From Capniomyces stellatus (Eukaryota > Kickxellomycota > Harpellomycetes > Harpellales > Legeriomycetaceae), in NCBI GenBank assembly GCA_001661515.1, contig LUVW01000002.1:131850-195849 (forward strand): a DNA stretch of 64,000 nt. The letters run 5' to 3'. The first letter of the stretch is position 1. The number at the start of each line of letters is the position of its first letter. Shown here in pieces: positions 11,506-22,710 of this stretch. Made by a program: the position numbers and the translations under genes. The notes beneath the pieces were generated by a model. That model was given only the letters and a program-made list of their open reading frames with translations, was not told the origin of the DNA and searched no databases.

Positions 11506-14500
11506 ATGAGTAAAGACAAAGCATCAGAACAATTGTACGAGAGTTTGACTGCAGGTAAACGATTGGTTATGAATATACTTGAAAAGATGAATTTAAAGCA
11601 AAAAAAATAACAAAACTTTAAAAACAGCGATTAACCAAAACATTGGCGAGACTAAATTGTTTGTTCTATTTAAATATATATATATATATATATAAACAAT
11701 TTAGAGTTGAGGAATGACAGCTCAAATGTTGCTGAGGTTTTGATAAGAAGGGGGGTTGTGTTGTTTAAAATGGGAAGAACAGCTGAAGCAACCAATGATT
11801 TCTCCCAGGCTGCAAAGCTCATGGATAAGGACAAGACGCAAAAGACCAAGGAAAACGTCGAGATGCTGCAGAAAGGCTTGCAGGGGCTATCTATAGGGAG
11901 TAAAAATGCAGATGGAGGACATGAGGCAGAGGTTTTAGAAAAGGTTCTTGGCGATAAAGAGGGGAATGTGGGTGTTGGTAAAGATACATCTACAACAGAA
12001 ATAGTGGAAAGAGTGATGGACTTTGTCAAAAATATTAAGCAGGAATTTGACAGGATATGTGCAGAAAGCAAAGAAAATATTGAGAGAAAGATAGAGGAGC
12101 TGGATGGAAATAAATATCTAACTCTTATTCTATCCCGAGTTCATAAGCACGAGCACATATCAGCTGATCATCGCCGAGCCTTGGTGGAAGCGTATGTGCT
12201 GTTAATCAGGACGAGCGATGCTATAATAAGTGAGTCTGGGGGAAGCGGCGTGGACAGAGAGAGTATGGTAAATTTTTTCAACTGTACTGCCAAGAAGATA
12301 TTGGGGATTTTAGAGTTGGAAATGGAGCATGATAAGGGTGAGCTAAGCTTAGAGATTCTAGAGAAGCTGGAATTACTGTGGAAGTCAAATGTTAAGGACG
12401 AGGTTACTTTAATGCAGGAGCAGAGCTGTGTGGCTTGCTGCAATGTGTATGCAAAATCGCTTTACAAGCTGGTGGAGCTGGGGTTGTCTGGAGGCAAACA
12501 AGAGCAGATTGAAAAGGGGTATAAAGTTTTTTTTGACAAGATATTTTACTACAGTATATTTTCAAAGACATTGAGCGAAAGGTTCAATACGATTCGAAAT
12601 GGAATAAGGCTGTTTTCATTAAACAAAGATTTGAGTCTGGGTACTATCAGTGGATCGAAGTTTATGGCAAGCCTGAACTCTGAAGAGTACCCGGTTCAAA
12701 CAAAGATGTCGGGGGGAGGATTTGGCCAAGGAAAGTTAAAGAAAAGCAGAACAGTGGTTCCAGGAGCACTTGGTCAGCTGATGTATGTATGTGGAAACGA
12801 AAGCGAGGAGGATTCGAGATCAGGGTGGTTGCTGCTGGGTCAGATACTTCAAGAAATCGAAGTTAGCAAAGACAAACCCAAAGCAGAGAGGCTAAACAGT
12901 GTTAATAAGCACATTGAGGCGATTATCAGCGAGTGGCTGCAATCGACAAAGCAGAAGGATAAGGCGAGGGGATTTAGAGCGCTAGCAGGGATATTGAGTT
13001 CACAGATGAGTAAACTGGGGCCGCATTTACTGTCGGGGCCGTTTAGTGTAGAAGATATATTTGAGGAGTCAGAGAATGACAACATGGAAACCCAGCTGGC
13101 AATAGCGATTATGTGCGATGCGGCCGTTAGCAGTGAGAGCTGCAGAGGAATAATATACGAGTTTGGTAAACGGTTCTTGAACAAAGCAGTTGCAATGGGA
13201 AAGGTCAGTAAAGGAAAGAATGGGGATACGGGAGTGAAGCTGGGCAGTATATCAGCAACAGTGTTGGCAAAGCTGTCAGGATATAAACCAACGGACGAGC
13301 AGATGGGACAAGAGCCGAGAATAGTGGAATTGGGTGGCGAGGGATCAGAGGAGTTGGCCTCAGCAGAAAAGATAATTGAGATGCACGTGGAAAACATCAA
13401 ATGGACAAACCTTGCTAATTTGAAAGAGAGCGAGGTGTCAAAGTTCGAGTCAGCAGCCGAATCGCTGAGCTACCTGAGTTTGCAAAGTACACAAAAAAAC
13501 AGGATATGCGAGGAGTCGGGTTTGCTGAAAAGCCTGATCGAGTTTACCAAGCTAAAAGAGACAAAACTAAATGCGATGGGCGCTGTGAGATTTGCGGTGG
13601 TTGCGACTATAAACAACTTGGTATACAGAAAACCGCCAATGAGCGAAGAGGAGATCAGTGCAATGAAGCTCCGCAAAGCAGCAACGAAGAGCAAAGCCCA
13701 GGCTAGTAGCGGTAATAGCAACAGTGGTGTTGAAAACGAGGAGGAAGAAAGAAACAACGAAAAGTACGAATCAACTGCTGCTATTGATGCAAGGTGTAGG
13801 AAGTTGGCGGCGATTCCTGACGTGATTGGAGTCCTGGTAAACGCATCAATGGCCAGGAACAGCCCGTCATCAACGACTCTAGACAGCATTGCTCAGTCGA
13901 TACTGTCCTTTGCGTGTGTTCCTCAACTTCGAGGCGTTTTGGTTCAGCAAGGGTGTGTTTCGGTGTTGGCTAAAAACTCGTCAATATTGTCAAAAACACA
14001 CAATCAGGTTCCGCCAAAGGAGTTTATGGACACAAAATCGGCAACCAACAGCACAGGGATATCAAACAGCAGAGACATGAACGCTGCACATGCACTGGCA
14101 AAAATAGCAATTTCGATACCTCCGCACCTGGCGTTCCCAGAGTCATCTCCAGTATCAGCGTCACAGCTGGTAAGACCATTTCTGTCATTGGCTGCACACT
14201 CGGGCCATGACCAGCTATGTGTTTTTGAGTCGCTGCTAGCGCTAACCAATTTTGTTAGTGCAAACATTACACTGAGCAGAAACGGAGCAGATGACAAGAC
14301 TCTTGCTGATATGATGGTTGACGACCTGCAAGCGCTGACAATTATTGATATGTTGCTGATGAGTTCGCTGCCGTTGGTGAGAAGGGCCGCTACAGAACTG
14401 ATATGCAACTTGGTAGCAACCAGTGAAACCACATTTGTGCACTTTGTTGCTGGTTCTGATAAGGTTCCTGAGGTTGAGTTTGACAGGAGCGATAGATGGA

Positions 14501-15159
14501 GGGACTCTAGCGCAACTCTAGGCAGCGTAAACCAAGACGGTGCAGGTGGCGGACTAGCACGTTCAGGCCACGATACTCAGGGCGGTGATCGAGACGGTGA
14601 TTCGGAAGATCCTCGTGAGAGGTTCAGAAGCCACAGGCTCCATTTGTTGGCCGCGCTTTCTGATTTTGAATTTGTGGATGTTGATGAAACAGGTTTGGTT
14701 GGTGGCTCGTTGATAAGCTCTGACTATGACGTACAAACCATTCTTGCAGCTTCAGGGGCACTTGCTACACTGACAAATGACCCGCAAGCATCCCGGTTTT
14801 TGATCTGCTGCCATCCGAGCTTTGCATCCACATTGACAAGCCTGTTGGTTGCTCCCATATTTGCTGCCTCTGCGTCTTCTAGCTCGGAATTGCCTACCAG
14901 TGCCTCAGGCCACGACAACACGAAAAAGAATGTGAGTTTGGGTGTCAGCTTGGCCCACCGAGGGCTTGTGATTACTATGAACTTGATCAGGCCCAACAAC
15001 AGCTCCATCTTGGAAAGAATAAAAGCCAACAGCGAATTGGTTGCTACACTCACCCATGTATCAAGCATTGATGTTGGTTCTAATGGATACACCGGCGTGC
15101 CTAATGTCGATTTAGTCAAGTCCCTAGCATCCGACTGCATCGCAATGCTCCAAATCTAA
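11506..15159 (+). CDS. UCS-domain myosin chaperone (UNC-45/She4/Cro1-like)
   Basis: Two exons, 11506-11554 and 11705-15159, giving 1167 aa; the intron carries a (TA)n run at about 11676-11693. UCS proteins fold and stabilise myosin motor domains and act in the cytosol (family knowledge). The N-terminus has a TPR-like helix pair (LIRRGVVLFKMGRTAEATNDFSQAAKL). The rest is a long helical armadillo-like array. Near the C-terminus LLALTNFVSANITLSRNG, LPLVRRAATELICNLVATSE and the later LAHRGLVITMNLI match the UNC-45 pattern ALTNL..., MIRRAATE.MCNL and HRGAVVVLNM. A low-complexity acidic loop (ENEEEERNNEKYE) sits mid-protein. Animal UNC-45 carries a full TPR domain while yeast She4 lacks one; this protein keeps a short remnant at most. 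Codon third positions are G-rich early and more C-rich at the 3' end. Confidence 0.85.
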
Positions 15160-15737
15160 TCATACCTCTATATTCAATCATAAATCCAATCACAAATCCA
15201 ATCACAATTTCAATCTTTTTTCTTTTTAATCTGATTAGATTTGACTTTACAAAGAATCTACACATTGTTTCCTGTTTTTTTCTTCTTCCACTATTTGCCT
15301 TGTTTATTTACTTTCTTGCCGCATGCTGCAATAATCCAAACAATTAACAAATTCGCACCATCGATTTTGCTTCTGTCAAATACTTGCTAATTTATATTTG
15401 TAAAAAAAAAAAGTGCATTGTGTCTTTATCCATTATAACATCCTTTTTTTTCCCTTGAACATGCGTATTATTTTAATAACGGAAATTGTATTTAGTCTGA
15501 TTATTTAGTTGAAAAAAAGGTCAATGAATAGGAAAAAAAAGAGGCCAAAAGATAGAAAAAGAAAAGGTAAGCGAGAGAAGAAAACTATTTAAAAATGTGC
15601 ATATAGGCTACTATCGCTTGAATTTGGTAACAAGCCGTAAAACGGCCGAGACCAGAGATCTAGAGGAAGCAGAAGGTATAGGAAAAAGGTGGTATAAGAG
15701 TCTGTACAGGCAAGTGTGGGTTATAAACGTTTTGGGA
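15160..15737. other. convergent intergenic UNC45 / ribokinase
   Basis: Shared 3' region of two convergent genes. Only AT-rich sequence and short A runs; AATAAA-like signals are plausible but not unique. Confidence 0.4.
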
Positions 15738-16952
15738 TTATAGCGATCCTGACTTCAAAAACGCATCAACTTCGGCGCGGCTGGGGATGCTAGGAATGGC
15801 GCCGCTTCTGGTCACCGAGATTCCGCTCGCATAGTTTGCTGTTTTGATGGCAGACTCGAACTTTGCAACCAGTTCGGCATCGACGCAGTTTTCAGATCCA
15901 GAGTTGAAGAACGCACTTGTCTCTTGGCTGTTTAGTCTTGCAAGCTCTGAAGTGAAGTATCCGATCCAGGTATCGCCGGCGGCTGTGGTGTCCACTACCT
16001 TGCTTTGACTGATTGGCGCACTTTTGCATTCGATCACTATGTTTTTGACCATGTCTTTTCCGCAAGGATTGTAAACAAGACACAAAACACCTTTGCTTCC
16101 CAAAGTCACTACAACAAGTCCGATCTTGAAGTAGTCTTGTATGTACTTGGCCATTCCTTTGTAATTATCTTTCGAGTAGCTACCTGCTTCACATAGCCCC
16201 TCAATCAGCTGGACTATTTCTGTTTCATTCAACACCAAGACATCCACGCTATGGAGCACCTTTATTATCCACATCAGTCCCTTATTGCCACTCCCTGACA
16301 TAAACTTGTTGTAGAACCTTGGCATTGGTGCTGGGTTGAACACCACATTCATTCCTGCTGCGTTTTTTGCATACTCTATCATTTCCAAAACATTGTTTGT
16401 TTCGTTTGCTGTTATTAAATAGTCGCCCTTCCCAAAGCTTGTGCTTTTTAGTACTGAAATTGCCTTTTCGTTTGTGTGTAGCTTGTTTGCTCCTGGGAAC
16501 AATATTATACTGTTCTCTCCATCCGCTTCACTCACCTGGATTATCGCTCTTCCTGTCTTCTATTGCCACGCAATTAAGAATATAAATTTACACCATGTTA
16601 GCAATATATCCCACCAAGTCTAACGCTTTTATCAATTCCACATTGCACTTGCTAAACACTTTGTCAATACTACATTATAACTACTTGCCTCCTTTTCCAA
16701 TTCAAACACATTTTCTACATTAACCCCAAGCTCCCTTATTGCCTCCTTTACCCAAAGCCCATCCTTGCCTACATTGGCACACAGATATGTGTTCCCCCCT
16801 GCACGTGTTGATGAAACACTTGAATTTGCTCCTTTTCCTCCGGCTATTTCCTGTCTTTGGACTGATTCTACTGTCTCTCCTGGTTGCACTATATGCGGCA
16901 CCGAGTATACCTCATCAATGTTTACTGACCCAAATACTAGTATCTTACTCAT
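15738..16952 (-). CDS. RBK1: ribokinase (PfkB family)
   Basis: Phosphorylates D-ribose to ribose 5-phosphate with ATP in the cytosol (family knowledge). Exon 1 runs from the ATG at 16952 to about 16671-16674. The intron ends in an AG at 16561-16560, and exon 2 is 16559-15738. Two donors three bases apart (GTAGTA or GTATTG) keep the frame, so one residue is uncertain; the total is about 366 aa. Exon 1 shows GSVNIDEVYSVPHIVQPGETV-type substrate-side sequence and the GGKGAN motif. Exon 2 shows TGRAIIQVSE, LFPGANK, NPAPMP, LNETE, VTLGSKG and the active-site motif VDTTAAGDTWIGYF with the catalytic Asp, in the DTTAAGD form seen in E. coli RbsK. The C-terminus has SVTRSGAIPSIPSR, as expected. Convergent with the UCS chaperone gene. 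Confidence 0.93.
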
Positions 16953-19224
16953 GATTATTTATTGTTGTGTTTATCCTAAAGAGTTTTGCCACTACTACTA
17001 TTGTTTTTGGTTATTCAAGTTTTTGAATTTGACCTTGTTTAAATTATTCAACTATAATATCTATTGTTGGTGTATTTCTTTTTATTGTCTGAATCTATTT
17101 GCTTCCTATTGAATTCGACAGTATTGTGAGACTTATTACTTTAAATGAATGTATTTTTATCTCAAGCTTTTGTTATGGTTTCTACTCCAGTATTTATAGA
17201 CTTCATGGTTAATAACATAATTATACTTTACTCTTTTTTTTGCTTCTCCACTTTTCTACTTTCAATTAGAGCATTTTTTTTTAGAAACTTCTTTTATTTT
17301 CACTCAAATTGGTTCCTTTTTTTTCTCTTTTCATCTAGAACTTTACTAGAGTTTCTGGACTTTATTTTTGGCAATTTGTTAGCAATCTGCTTAATCTTCC
17401 CTTCCTCAAGTCGATTCTATCGATTAGCTTGATTAAAATCAAGGTAAATTAAAAAGCTGCGCCCATTAGTTATTCTTTCTCAATCTCAATAAAAAATAAT
17501 TGCACTTTTTACGCTAATTATGCACTAAATCTGTTGGGTTTTGTAAAAAATCGTGTAAACCTATAATTCCCTACTATTAAAACTCAAGCTGATTTTTGCT
17601 CCAATAAATGACTGCGTTTACATTCGATAGGCCACTGTTTGAACTATTCAACTCAACATTTCACACTATTTGAACTGCGTTAGTAACTCCTAATCCTGCC
17701 TCTCCTTACCTTAATTTCCACAACTAGTTTTTTTTAAATCCTTATTTTCACGCTCTTTAACCATAAATTGGATCTATTTGCCTGAGGGTTTCAAGTTCAC
17801 CTTGCTCTCCTGGCTGAGAAAGTTGTGCTTGTTTGGTAAAAGGCTTACTCTGTGAACCAAGTTGGTATTTTGATGATCACTGTAACTTCAAGCTAATTAT
17901 GCGAAACAAAGCCAATGTATCTTCCAAAATGACTATGTAGTGACATCACTATGCTCAGTTTTAAGCATGTTCTATTTTTATTTCTCTTGGCTGGCACTTG
18001 GTTTGTATTACAAATCCAAATTTCCAAAGTCGCACTCGCACTCTAAAAAAACAAATACCATTACAAAATGACACTATCTCGACTGACTCAACACTATTTT
18101 AAACCAGTAACATCTTACAATCTGCAATCTATTTTAATTTTGGCCTATGGAAAACAAGGGCTAAATCGATAAATCCAACATTATCGATGCCTCAACTATC
18201 CTTTACTCGCCTTGCTGTAATAATTTACACGCGACAAACCGTCTAGCACCAAAGGATGGTCAGGCTTTACAATCAACTAAATCGAGCACTCATCGATAAG
18301 GAAAATATCAACCAAGGTGTTCAAAGTATCAGCAAGGATTAAATCGATGTAAACAACGAACTAGTCTAGAATATTCTAAATCTTTATTTAAAGAAAAACC
18401 GAGCCATATCGATTAAACTGAACTATACAACTCTATGAATACAAAGGACATCCCGGTGTTGTGCAACAGAGTTAAATATAGCAAATTTGTAAGGCTAGCA
18501 GAAGGTTTTGTTTTTATTTTTCCTACCACACAGAGGTTTAATCTATTTGTATTTGGTGGAATTTCAAAACTATACGGCACTTATTTGTCTCCGTTCAATG
18601 TTAAACAATACCAAACATTTCAGTCTACACTTGAATTTAGGAAATTAGACTTTTACGATTTTAGCGGTTTAAACAGTACCATTCAAAACCACGGCTTTCT
18701 CAACCCTAAACTCTGGCTGCTCAACTCTAGTATTAACAAATGTAGTTTATCTTTTAACAAAGGCTATTGTTGTGCAAGTATGAATACCAAACAAGGGAAT
18801 TATGCTTCTGGACAGCTTTACCGCCAAGGCTGTGCTTAGAACCTGTAAATTCCAAGATAATTCAGTGTCTTGATAGCTTGATCAATAGACCAACAGATTT
18901 GTTTCAAACAGCTTTAGTACACGCTTTGAATTTAGGGGCTAACTATATTGTTTTAAACACAAATTAACTACATCGTTATTTTGGACCTGGAAGCCATAAT
19001 AACAAAAGAAAACAACACTTATTTGCTACAGTGATAAGTGAAAGAGACAGAGACAAAATCTTTCAAATCACCAACTCGAGTAAATTTGTTCATTTCATTT
19101 CATTTTTTGAAATTTGCCCATTTTAAAGCTCAGTTAGAGTAAAGAGGTAGTTTTTTTTTTAAAAAAAACAACAAAATTAAAATCTAAATTATTCATAAGC
19201 CAACATTCAAAGCGACTTGTTAAA
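16953..19224. other. long intergenic region with an ATCGAT cluster
   Basis: About 2.3 kb between the divergent ribokinase and GNAT genes. The T-rich 17145-17432 frame is low-complexity and not called. The 18165-18413 stretch carries five ATCGAT palindromes (18165, 18183, 18292, 18343, 18408), followed directly by the open frame at 18435. Confidence 0.5.
18435..18839 (+). CDS. uncertain orphan ORF, 134 aa
   Basis: ATG-started frame of 134 codons in a long gene-poor stretch. The translation is of mixed composition, not a low-complexity shadow (it includes residues such as RLAEGFVFIFPTTQRFNLFVF and several Cys near the C-terminus), but no domain, signal peptide or clear membrane segment is recognisable. 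Its ATG lies 22 bases after the last of five clustered ATCGAT motifs, which might be a promoter arrangement. There is no splice evidence. It could equally be a chance frame, given its length in AT-rich DNA. Confidence 0.25.
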   Translation: MNTKDIPVLCNRVKYSKFVRLAEGFVFIFPTTQRFNLFVFGGISKLYGTYLSPFNVKQYQTFQSTLEFRKLDFYDFSGLNSTIQNHGFLNPKLWLLNSSINKCSLSFNKGYCCASMNTKQGNYASGQLYRQGCA

Positions 19225-20085
19225 ATGGCAGCGTACGGAAATATAAAGTCAATCAAGCTACTCCCCAAGATAGAGCTGTTGCGCACCCTTCCTATTGCAG
19301 GGAGCTTGAAAGATGAGAGCGACTACAAGATTATCCGAGTTGTGGACAATTTAGATCCAAATGCCTCGGACGAAAGCAAAGTTTTGAAGGACTCAGAGTA
19401 CCTTGCAGAATCTGAAAAATCATCAATAACATTGGAAAATCGCCCCGAACTCTTAAAGCACCTGTCAACTTTACTTGATGAGGTGATTGAGGAAGGGAAC
19501 ACCTATCCTCACGAGTTTGAAATCGGAGTAGATGGATTCAAGTCATATTTCCTGTCTGGCGAAGCCTTTGTTCTATTCAAAAGCGAGATGAATCCCGATT
19601 TAGACACTGCGGAGAATTGGAGAGATGCAGTAATGGGTCTATTCTACATCAAGCCAAATTACCCAGGAAGATGTTCTCATGTAAGTAGTGGTATATGCGA
19701 TTGCTCTTATTTCATTTCCTTTCATTTCCTTTTCATTTTTTTTTTAAAAAAAAAGTCAATCAAGCAAGGAAGCAATTCTAAAAATTTAAAGGACTGTGTT
19801 CTTTGTGTTTAGATTTGCAATGGTGGCTTTATAACAGCACCAAAATACCGCAATTTTGGCGTGGGTAGAGAAATGGGCAAAGCTTTTCTTGAGCTTGCTC
19901 CTGCATTGGGATATGTGGCTTCGATGTTTAACCTAGTATTTACTACAAATGCCTCCTCAGTGAAACTATGGAGAAGTCTAGGATTTAAGGAGATTGGAAC
20001 TTTGCCTAAAGCTGGTAGACTTAGAAACCACCCCGATAGATATGTAGACGCTATAATTTTCTACTACGATTTTACTAAAAACTGA
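19225..20085 (+). CDS. GNAT-family N-acetyltransferase (Mpr1-like)
   Basis: Two exons, 19225-19680 and 19813-20085 (donor GTAAGT, acceptor TTTAG), joining in frame to 242 aa. The C-terminal half is a GNAT acetyl-CoA fold: VMGLFYIKPNYPGRCSH, then ICNGGFITAPKYRNFGVGREMGKAFLELAP (the R-N-F-G-V-G-R stretch is the acetyl-CoA binding loop), then FNLVFTTNASSVKLWRSLGFKEIG and RLRNHPDRYVDAIIFYYDF. This order resembles the fungal group around yeast Mpr1, which acetylates proline analogues and helps in oxidative stress; the real substrate is not predictable. The N-terminal half (1-110) is acidic and less typical. No targeting signal is obvious. Confidence 0.85.
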
Positions 20086-20412
20086 GAAACACCTTGTAAC
20101 TCAACGTTTTTACTTTAATAACTACGCCTGTTATGTTAAAATAAAACAGTGATATTATGCTCTCAGAAAACAAAGTGAGATAATTACTTTAAAGCGTGAA
20201 AAATATAACTAGATACTTTATAGCTTCACATACTAAACCCGAAATATGTTGGTCTCATATTCAACATATAATTGTATTAAGTCTGCCCATTGATATCCAA
20301 AATGGTACTTTAGCGAAAACGTAAAATGAAATAAAATACAGGACAAAGATATAAAAGAAGAAAAATAGAGTGACCTGAGCTAATAAAAAGGCAGTGTTGC
20401 CGGGATTAGTGT
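20086..20412. other. convergent intergenic, no gene seen
   Basis: Shared 3' region of the GNAT gene and the orphan membrane protein; AT-rich only. Confidence 0.4.
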
Positions 20413-21207
20413 TCAAACATTATCAAAATTTGAAATCTCTACTTTAACCTTGGAGTCCAAGTCTATAGAATCGCGGTGATATCTACCCAAAATGGCATCT
20501 TTGAGTTTTTTTTCCTCGGCACCATCCTCGAACTCATCAAAGTCCATAGCGCTGGACTTACAATTGACAAAGTTGATTATCAGTATCACTACAATTAAAA
20601 ATACATACGAGCAAGCAACTATAACGATCTGAGAATTGTAGATAATCGAGTCTAGCTGATTTTCGTCGTGTGAAATGTAGCTAAATCCCTTATCTGCGTT
20701 GGAATCTGCGATTCCGCTTTGTAAATAGTGGCTACTGCCTGCTATATTGTTGTAGTACTCGTGCACGGCTTGGCTTGACGGGCGAAGCGTTGCCAAAACA
20801 CCTCTATACCTGGGCTTTGGGTTGCCATTATATCCACCAGACTTTCTTCTGGGTGTACCAGCAGAGACTTTGGGCTTGTGCGCAAGAATACCATTCCTGT
20901 TAAAGTCTTTGAACATACTCGCCTCTACGTTTTTTGGTTTCAGGAGCGTGTATATTGGTTTGTAGCCTCTGTGTGTGTATCTATCGACTCTGTTGTCGAA
21001 ATTATCCTTTTTATGGCTCGCCTTCATGTTTTCTCCCATTCCGAGCCTGCCAAGCCCGCCAAGCCTTGCCATTTTAGGGTTTCCAGCACTTATACTTCCA
21101 GGAGTCAATATATTCTTGAATCTACTTGCCACCATTTTTTTTGCCACAGCCTCACGATTGATGGTTGTAAATGAGCCAGGTACATCCATCGTTGGTATCG
21201 CTGTCAT
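20413..21207 (-). CDS. orphan protein with one membrane segment
   Basis: Single exon, 264 aa, ATG at 21207. Residues 1-165 are basic, rich in Gly, Arg, Lys and Asn, and probably disordered (LGGLGRLGMG, TPRRKSGGYNGNPKPRYRG). One strongly hydrophobic segment near residues 190-213 (QIVIVACSYVFLIVVILIINFV) follows. An acidic/mixed tail (DFDEFEDGAEEKKLKDAIL, then DSIDLDSKVKVEISNFD) ends the protein. The positive side is the long N-terminal part, so by the positive-inside rule it would face the cytosol or matrix. I do not recognise a family. Codon use looks like its neighbours, and the lack of stops over 795 bases argues for a real gene. Confidence 0.6.
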   Translation of the reverse strand: MTAIPTMDVPGSFTTINREAVAKKMVASRFKNILTPGSISAGNPKMARLGGLGRLGMGENMKASHKKDNFDNRVDRYTHRGYKPIYTLLKPKNVEASMFKDFNRNGILAHKPKVSAGTPRRKSGGYNGNPKPRYRGVLATLRPSSQAVHEYYNNIAGSSHYLQSGIADSNADKGFSYISHDENQLDSIIYNSQIVIVACSYVFLIVVILIINFVNCKSSAMDFDEFEDGAEEKKLKDAILGRYHRDSIDLDSKVKVEISNFDNV

Positions 21208-21667
21208 TATAGTCTTTGTTTTTCTTTTGTTCTTTCGTTTTTCTTTTTGGTTATACCCGGCGTTGCTTTCTGATGGCAGATGTTTTCTTGTAGTGTGCTA
21301 GTATTACTTTGGCTAAAGAAATATAATAGAGATCAAGTGTCAACTATATTGTGACTGCTACTAAAATTTAGACCAATCCGGCTGTTGTTATGGGATATCG
21401 ATGCTTTTGGGGCAATGAATTAAGACCAGGTGTATTGTGCAAAGACGGTGTTTTTAAAATATTAATAACATTGGCAGTTGGTATGCCAGGTTGTGATGCG
21501 AGATATTATATTGGATTAGCAAATATAAAAATATAAAGTAAGAAAAGCTAGAATGGTTTGTTGATGTAAAATATAGCTATAGAAAAGAAAAGTAGAAAAG
21601 TAGAAAAGCACTCGGTTGCTGAAAACTAGACGGATAGTTAAAGCAAATCAGTTGAGAAAAGTGGCGA
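21208..21667. other. intergenic, no gene seen
   Basis: Upstream region of the orphan membrane protein gene. AT-rich, no motif recognised. Confidence 0.4.
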
Positions 21668-22084
21668 CTACTCAACGCTTTTATTCATTTGAGAATGGAG
21701 TATGTTCAGATTAGATCCAGAATCGCCTAGCTTAATTACGTTTGATACGAGAGCAGTAATAGTAATCGAACAGCACTCGAGTGCTATAAATAAAAAAAAC
21801 AGTATACAGTTTAAAAGCGGATTTGTATGGTTAGCTAGATTAACGTCACTTTTTTGTTTTTCTATTTCTTTTTTTGCATTCTGTTCCAGAATTTGATTTT
21901 TGATTTCTCTCAAATGTGAATCATAAATAAAATCAAAAGGTGATATAAATGGTACAAAAATAAGGTTAAAATATAGGTCTGATGGGAAGAGGAGGTCATA
22001 TGAGCTATACACTGTTTTCATCAACAGGCATACAATCTCGTTCTTGATGGATTGAAATAATGAATATAATGGATGTGAACAATT
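21668..22084 (-). CDS. possible last exon of an orphan membrane protein
   Basis: Open frame of 139 codons preceded by a strong splice acceptor (a pyrimidine run of about 20 bases then CACAG, AG at 22086-22085). It has mixed composition with a helical charged stretch (REIKNQILEQNAKKEIEKQK) and a hydrophobic segment (LLNCILFFLFIALECCSITITALV) near the C-terminus. No first exon with an ATG could be placed with confidence in 22085-22710. No family recognised. The charged helix next to a membrane segment is unlike the low-complexity shadows nearby, so it is kept as a weak call. Confidence 0.3.
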   Translation of the reverse strand, partial: NCSHPLYSLFQSIKNEIVCLLMKTVYSSYDLLFPSDLYFNLIFVPFISPFDFIYDSHLREIKNQILEQNAKKEIEKQKSDVNLANHTNPLLNCILFFLFIALECCSITITALVSNVIKLGDSGSNLNILHSQMNKSVE

Positions 22085-22710
22085 CTGTGATTGGAAAAAA
22101 AAAGGAAAAGAAAACAAGTAAAAGCAAGCGTAATTCGAGTTATAAATGGCACCAGCAATGGAATGGAGGTAGCTGTTTCTCTTAATTTAAAATTTAAAAA
22201 GTAAAAAATAAAAAGCAAAAAGTAAAAAAGCAAAAAGGGAAAGAGGAAAAGCAGAGAAACTTGAAAAATGTCTACAAGACAAGACAATCAAACGGGAACT
22301 ATTAGAGCAAAGAATTTTGCTAAAACAACACAAGAATGCAATTGTGTCTAATTAGAGCAAACCTGAATTTATTTTTAGCGTCACTATATATATATATATA
22401 TCAAAAATTTAATCTCCTACAACGCTGTTAAAGTCAGGCTACACTTTAGTTTGTATTTGCGTTTACATTTAATAGAACTAGATTTAGCTTTAACCAAGTG
22501 TAACCAGTTGAGAATATCTTGTAGTCAAATTAAAACAGTGGAATTATGCTATCCTGTGTAAGAAAAAAAAAAGGGTACCGAGTTGAGAGTAAAAGGTGGA
22601 GATAAGGTGTGGTGGTTAAAATAGAAAAAGTGGGAAAGCGGAACGCAGCATTTTATGAACAAAGAGAAACAAAAGCGTCAGATATACATAAATGTAGTTG
22701 TCGCAGATGG
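22085..22710. other. spacer downstream of UBA2
   Basis: Mostly A/T; it contains a short (TA)n run at 22385-22400 and a run of AGTAAAAA-like repeats near 22200-22240. May hold an unplaced 5' exon of the orphan at 21668-22084. Confidence 0.4.
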
